This document shows positions 59,001 to 64,000 of a stretch of DNA of 64,000 bases, one piece after another. How positions within the stretch are numbered: position 1 is the first letter of the stretch; the number at the start of each line of letters is the position of its first letter. The translations under genes were made by a program, and so were the position numbers. Source of the DNA: Apiotrichum sp. Y4204 (Eukaryota > Basidiomycota > Tremellomycetes > Trichosporonales > Trichosporonaceae); assembly GCA_025531455.1 (NCBI GenBank), contig JAMYHL010000029.1, forward strand, positions 620,001 to 684,000, in the 5' to 3' direction. The notes under the pieces were generated by a model. That model made no database searches. It was not told the DNA's origin and saw only the letters and a program-made list of their open reading frames with translations.

Positions 59001-60862
59001 ATCAGACAGTGCACGACCTTCGTCCGACTCGATCGTGTCCGTACGAGGAAACATGACATGCGGTGACTCGAGCGGGAAACCGACGCGTTTCTGCAGTCCT
59101 GGCGTCGGCCCGTTCTCAGCCCCCGGCGATGGTGTCTGGGACGGGACGAGGCTGTGTGGTGCCTCATCAGAGTGGTCGTCGCTCTGCATACGGCGGAACG
59201 GTGCGCACGTGCTTGGGCGCATGTTTGCGCTCTGCCACAGCGGCCCATCGTCATTGTCTGAAAGGTCACTCAGATCCTCCGGGGTGTAAGGGCGGTCTGT
59301 CATATCCGGCGTGCTGCGGTTCCAATATCGGGGCACCTCGTCAATAGCAGTGAGCGACTCGTTGGGGTTGCGTGGGAACAACTGGCTAGCGGCGTAGGGG
59401 GATGCGGAGAACTGAACCTCGGGCGAGATGCGGTCCGGGAGGGTGGACATCATCGAGCTGATGGACCGCCGGTCGTCGTCGTCGTCATAGTCCTCCATGA
59501 TCTTCAGACAGAGGTTGCACACGCGCACCATGCCATCCTGCCCGAACCGCCTCGCGCCGATAATGTTAGACGCACACCGTCCGCAAAAGATCTGTCCACA
59601 GATGCGACAGTGATGCTTCCGCCGCCACGTCGTGAACACCTGTGTGTAAGTGATGTTCAGCATACGATGCGCACCGATTTGCAGTCGTAGCACTCGCGGC
59701 AGTTCTCGTCTGCCATCCAGTAGTGCTTTGACAAGCCTTCTCCGCGCATACGGCGGATAATCTTGCTGACGCTGCCTGGGCGCTTCGTGAACCCGAGGGA
59801 GCGGACGCTGCGCGTATCATCGGCCGGTAACTGGAACCCAGGGACAAAGGAAAAGCTGTTTTGGCTGAGCTCGGCGTTGCCCGAGATCATGGCTGACAGC
59901 GAGACGCTCGACGGCGAGTCGGGGATCGTGGCGATCGAGCCGCGGCGTAACCGTCCACCTACGGCCTTGGGCCGGCCCGACGACGCGGGCGTCACGTCAA
60001 TCGCAGGCACACTTGCCTGTCCGTGTCCGGCCACGAGGCGCATCGGCGGGGCGACACTCCCGCTTCCTTCCTCACCGCCGCGCATCGGCACCGTGGTCGT
60101 CACGCTCGTCACCGGCGACACGGTGACCTTGGCAGGGGCCGCCCCCGCCGGCCGCCAGTTGCGCTCACCGGGGACGAGGTGGCGCCTGGCCGGACCGCTG
60201 TTCGCCAAGTTGCTGTTTAGGGAAGAGAGTGACGGCGTGTTGGACGCGCCAGTGGGTGGGGTAGACACAACAGTGCTGTTCCGCGACGAGGGGACCCCAC
60301 TCTGGGCCCCAGTCTGCCCTGAAGCCCCAGGAAGAGCAGGCGACAGAAGAGAGACGGGGGGCGACTCGGCACCAGAAGTGACGACGGAGAGCTGCGATCC
60401 GACGCGCTGGCTGAGTCCGCTGGGCTGTGCCGCGCCCTGTGCGGCAGCAGCGGCGGCAGCAGCCGCTTGTGCCTGTTTCCTAGCTGCCTCAGCAATGGCC
60501 TGCGCCTCGGTCTGCTGTGGGTGGTGCTGGTTTTGTTCAGACGACTTGGACGCGAGGCTGGCCGCGGAGGGTTTATCTTTAAGGCTAGTGAGCGGCGGCG
60601 GGGCGGGAGTGGAGGAGAACGTCGACTTGACTTTTGACAGGATGGAGGGGAGGAGGCCGGGCTCGGGTTCGTCGCGGAACGGATTGGGAAACGTCGTGAG
60701 CTGAGTCGTTTCCCTATCCCGGTCGCGATCTGCGGGAGGGGGAGTAGGGCCCGGAGGTGGCGGCGGGGCGGTGGTCGCTGGCGATGGGCGTGAGCTGCTC
60801 GATGCGGACGCCGTCGCCGCTGGCCCCTTGGTGTCGACGCTCAGCTGGTCGGAGGCGGTCAT
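53007..60862 (-). CDS. FAB1: PI3P 5-kinase Fab1/PIKfyve
   Basis: It makes PI(3,5)P2 on vacuole and endosome membranes. Exons 60862-59675, 59639-56197, 56152-53290, 53245-53149, 53113-53007 give 2565 aa; introns are 35, 44, 44 and 35 nt. Residues ~380-440 form a FYVE zinc finger: WMADENCRECYDCKS, then after the first intron WRRKHHCRICGQIFCGRCAS and VRVCNLC. About 696-860 is the TCP-1/chaperonin-like region (LVNPRIMLITFPLDY, HIVLVERFVSRIALDFL). An Ala/Pro/Thr-rich linker follows, then the Cys-rich region (LCPNKACDQLMLFHY, WSYCRQCNKSWEP). The C-terminal PIP kinase is at ~2255-2540: KDDRFIVKEISRYEMD, YDLKGSTRNRL, NIMDYSLVVGV, and QYRKRFRTAMERYF restored by the last intron. It is somewhat longer than yeast Fab1 because of disordered Ser/Pro-rich segments. 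Its tandem neighbour starts 590 bp upstream. Confidence 0.97.
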
Positions 60863-61452
60863 TGCCGTGACTGGGTGTGATTATGCGTGGGTGTAGGGGG
60901 TGGGCATGGCGAGGGGAAGAGTGGAGAATGGAGAGAGTCAGAGCGCAAGAGTGATGGGAATGAGAAGAGTGGGAACAAGAGTGTGATGATGATGATTGAT
61001 TTAAAAGAGAGAACACACGTTGACAACAACAGCAACCTCTTCATCGTCATCTCCCAGCCGCCACCCAGTGGTCACAATTACGTAACATGTTGTGCCCCAT
61101 TCATTCCGCGGAAAATCCTCGGATTCTCAGAATCTTAGCATTCTGAAGAGTGTCGAGCGCGTCAAAGCCATCGAGCAATGTCGCCGACGCGTCCCAGTCT
61201 TATAGGTGCCCACCTGCTGCCCATCTCCACCCTCTCTCGGAACATCGATGCATCCACACAAGCGCCACATAGGAATCTGAATCTTGTGCCAGGTACTGAA
61301 TGTGTAGATGGTATAAACATGGTAGCGGCCAATACAGAGAAACAAACAAAACACAATGGGTAGGTGGTCTGGGACGGCGGTGGTATGGATATGGACGGTA
61401 TGTTCTTGTCTCGTGTCGCGATGATATGTATATGGTCGTGTCGTCGTAAGTC
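60863..61452 (-). promoter_or_regulatory. FAB1 upstream region
   Basis: 590 bp between the stop of the nucleotidyltransferase gene and the FAB1 ATG. On the FAB1 strand it has a pyrimidine-rich leader (about 60905-60990). No separate gene is supported. Confidence 0.45.
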
Positions 61453-63838
61453 TCAAGCACCAAGAACCTCGGCGAGGGTCGCATTTGGGCGCCGCTGGAG
61501 AAGCCGGTGCGTGGCGTTGATTGCCTGGGATGAGCATGCAACATGACGTCCGAAGGTCAAATCCACTCACGTCGAGGAACCGAATGAGGCCCGCGCGGGA
61601 CATGTTCGCGGCGCAGTTCTGCCATTAGCCCAGTACTCAGTCCCACCCACCTTCTCCCACAGAAACGGGTCCTGTACGGCGAGCCTGCCCGAGAGTGGCC
61701 GGGGCTGGATGCCGTGTGCGGCGGACAGGACGCGGTTGTTGGCGTCGTACTGTTCCATGAGGAAGCTGATCTCAGCGGCGGTCTTGCCCTCGAGCGTGTC
61801 GCGGAACGCGCGGCGGGCGACGGGCTCGACGTTTTGCTTGCCGTTGCTCGCACGCGCCGCCATCCCGCCATTGAGGACCGAAACGATCTGGTCGGTATAG
61901 CGGAACCCCTCGGTCGTTGGGCTGTCGCTAAAAAACGCAAAGAAGCCGGTAAGCGCTTCGGCGGCGGTCGTGCTCCTCGCCGGCTTCCATTCAGGGGGCG
62001 GGGTGCGCTTGAACCAAACATGCGCCTTGATCGCTTGATCGCGCCCCCACGACGTCCAGATGACGTCTTGGCAGTCGGTGGTGACTTCCGGATCAGTGCT
62101 CTTGACCGCCACTCCGGCCTGCAGATTCGGGAGCACGCCGAGATGCTGGAGATACGCAATAGCTATGAGCGTAAGGCAGTAGGAGGACATTGTGGGCGTA
62201 TCTCCCTCGCCGGAGGGGTTGTTGACGCGGTGTGCCGACGCCCAAAGCTTGAGCGCATGGATCAGCGGGCGGAGCACAAACGGCGAAATCTTGCAGTACG
62301 CAAGAATCAGCTGCGAGTTGTACCTGCAATCAGTCTTGGGCTCCGCAAAACCGCAAAGCCAAAACGCCTACCATCCGCCAAGGTCGTTGGTCGTTATATC
62401 ACACTGGAGGCCGTGGGCGCGGAACTTGACGATCGGCGTGTTTGCGTGCGCGACGGGGGTCGCCCCCGATACGCCGGATATGCGCTGGAACACGGCCTCC
62501 ATGTAGTACACGCTGTACGCCTTTGGACGAGTCACCGGCTTGCCGTTCCGCGCCAGCATGGTCACGCGGTCGAGCGGGTCCCGCATCGAGTCCGTGTCCG
62601 AGTGCTTGTGTTTGCTGCGCGTGCCGTTCCCGCCTGGCTGGATCCGCCAAAAGCAAGGTATATCTGTGGGGGGTGTGAGTGCGATTGAGGAGATCAGACG
62701 TACATCCCTGGGGAATCATCGTATCCTGCGAGTCAGCGCACATCCCAAACAACAACCTTGGAAAGAAGCCACCCACAATGATAACAATATCGAGGTCGCC
62801 CGTCCGCCCCGTGCCCCCGCCCCACGCCATGCTCCCGAACACGTCGACCTGGTACCGGTTCCCGTGGGGGTTAGCAGCGACGTTCGACGCCTTGTTGATC
62901 GTGGTCTGTATGCTCGCGAGCAGGGATTCCACAGCGGCGTGGAGAGACGCACTCGGCGCCGCGGCGGCCCAGGACACGAGCATGTCGCGCTGCAGGATCC
63001 CGGGGTTGGGGAAGTGTATCCCCCAGTTACGCGGGGTCGTCTCGCGCCGAAAGTCGCGGTACGCGGAGAGCGTGTCGATGTCGGCAGGCGAGAGCGTCGT
63101 CCCGCCCGGAAGGACAAAGCGGGAGGAGTCGAACTTTGGCATTTGGGACGGAGAGGGACAGGGAGACGCGAAAAGAGAGGAGTCAGGTTGTTCGAGCTCG
63201 ACAAGACTATCAAGGTCCGGAAAGGACGTCTGGCGTGTGTTCGCTGATCGAGGGGCGAGAGGCGCAGCGGCGAGAGGCGCAGCTGGGGCAGCAGTGCGGT
63301 GGGAAACTGGAAGTGAGAGTGAAAGTAAGGGCGACAGAGCTCCGCGCCCATTCGCGCAGTTCGACACCTCACGAGTTCTGTTGTAAGCTTGATCCGTAAC
63401 CTGGCTAGCTTACCCTCCGGCTGCACCAAAAAGCTCGAGACCAAGCTCGTCGCACCACGGATCCTCGCCGAGTGTCTCGAGTGTCGGGAGGCCAGCGGCG
63501 GCCCACTCGTCCTGCGGCAAAGAGGAGGAGGTATCGCTGTGCGCGTTGAGCGGTCGGGGTAGTTCAAGAAATGTCTCGAGACCAGGGGACGGAGCACTTG
63601 TTGAAGTCGGGATCACACCGGGAGCCGAGTTGTCGTCACGATAACAAACAGAGCTGGTGCTGATGGAGGTGGAGGGCCGGATATCCGGATGTGTCTCTTC
63701 GTCGAGGTCGATGAGGTCGAAGACCAGCAGGTCGGGTGGCGAGCGCGGCGAGCGCGGCGCGAGCGGTAGGCGGGGCGGGGGCATGGCGCGCCGCGGATGG
63801 GGTGGAGCTTGGAGGCGATATCCTTCTTGGGCTCTCAT
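61453..63838 (-). CDS. Cid1-like terminal nucleotidyltransferase (non-canonical poly(A)/poly(U) polymerase)
   Basis: Adds untemplated nucleotides to RNA 3' ends. Six-exon model: 63838-63414, 63377-62704, 62663-62372, 62323-61651, 61618-61571, 61524-61453, giving 727 aa; introns are 36, 40, 48, 32 and 46 nt. The ~180-residue N-terminus is Pro/Ser-rich. The pol-beta core shows VFGSMAWGGGTGRTGDLDIV with D336 and D338, and VKFRAHGLQCDITTND with D455. The central helices follow (LRPLIHALKLWASAHRVNNP, TPTMSSYCLTLIAIAYLQHL), then the PAP-associated segment. It ends RRPNATLAEVLGA. The YNSQLI joint after NDLGGW and the N-C-A-A-N joint support the splices. The first exon has no in-frame stop up to the right edge, so the true start could lie further out; ATG 63838 is the first in-frame ATG visible. 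Whether it adds U or A cannot be told. Confidence 0.88.
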
Positions 63839-64000
63839 TGGCGTCGCGCGGGGGTCGGGGCGGACGCGCAAAGCATGCGGATGAGTGGGATGAAGAGACG
63901 TAGGGTGCTGTCCCCGCGGAAGGGGCGGTCTCGGGGGAAGAGGGAGACTTGCACTTTCTCTGCCCGGGCCATATCCGCTGCGACCGCCGCGGGCGTGTCG

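Noticed and set aside
1..64000. tRNA, rRNA or CRISPR loci
   Set aside because: No A/B-box pairs with cloverleaf potential, no rRNA-like sequence and no regular spacer-repeat arrays were seen by eye.

Overview
The window reads as nuclear DNA of a filamentous or yeast-like basidiomycete. The genes are GC-rich and intron-bearing, with GT..AG introns that are mostly 32-50 nt long. The protein set (Set1, Snu114, Fab1, Dnf-type flippase, GAF-containing hybrid histidine kinase, GPI-anchored chitin deacetylase) is fungal. Protein style and intron structure suggest a tremellomycete, possibly Trichosporonales. That placement is inference and was not tested by comparison.

Layout, left to right: (1) 1-1293 (-), 3' part of an alkaline ceramidase gene that runs off the left edge; (2) about 4.1 kb with no supportable gene; (3) 5427-6459 (-), a basic mitochondrial protein, divergent from (4) 6879-9998 (+), the U5 snRNP GTPase SNU114; (5) 10211-15334 (-), a Dnf-type P4-ATPase lipid flippase; (6) 16527-17885, a structurally complete Tc1/mariner transposon with 26-bp perfect inverted repeats, TA target duplication and an open DD34E transposase; (7) 19672-22374 (-), a 900-aa mitochondrial helical protein; (8) 22981-26490 (-), an 1169-aa helical-repeat protein of unknown function; (9) 27893-29424 (+), a six-exon low-complexity protein; (10) 30171-34201 (+), SET1 histone H3K4 methyltransferase; (11) 34493-38999 (-), a hybrid histidine kinase; (12) about 7.8 kb with no supportable gene; (13) 46853-48293 (+), chitin deacetylase; (14) 50491-52497 (+), amino-acid permease; (15) 53007-60862 (-), FAB1 PI3P 5-kinase; (16) 61453-63838 (-), a Cid1-like terminal nucleotidyltransferase whose first exon stays open to the right edge.

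I rebuilt every spliced gene by hand from splice sites and reading-frame phase. In each complete model the exon lengths add up to a multiple of three. The genes are ordinary housekeeping and signalling loci: lipid handling (ceramidase, flippase, FAB1), RNA processing (SNU114, terminal nucleotidyltransferase), chromatin (SET1), cell wall (chitin deacetylase), sensing (histidine kinase) and uptake (permease). They do not form an evident cluster.

The most unusual signal is the intron population. Of 35 inferred introns, 14 are 36 nt or shorter, and the shortest is 32 nt. Most of those 14 carry a CTGAY- or CTAAT-like branch site a few bases before the 3' splice site, so splicing must work near its steric minimum. 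Other points of interest are the intact transposon, two large uncharacterised helical proteins side by side, the SET1 with a long Arg/Asp-Arg/Glu N-terminal tract and a 6-codon uORF, and an 11-mer tandem array that runs through the FAB1 stop codon. No tRNA, rRNA or CRISPR array was recognised.
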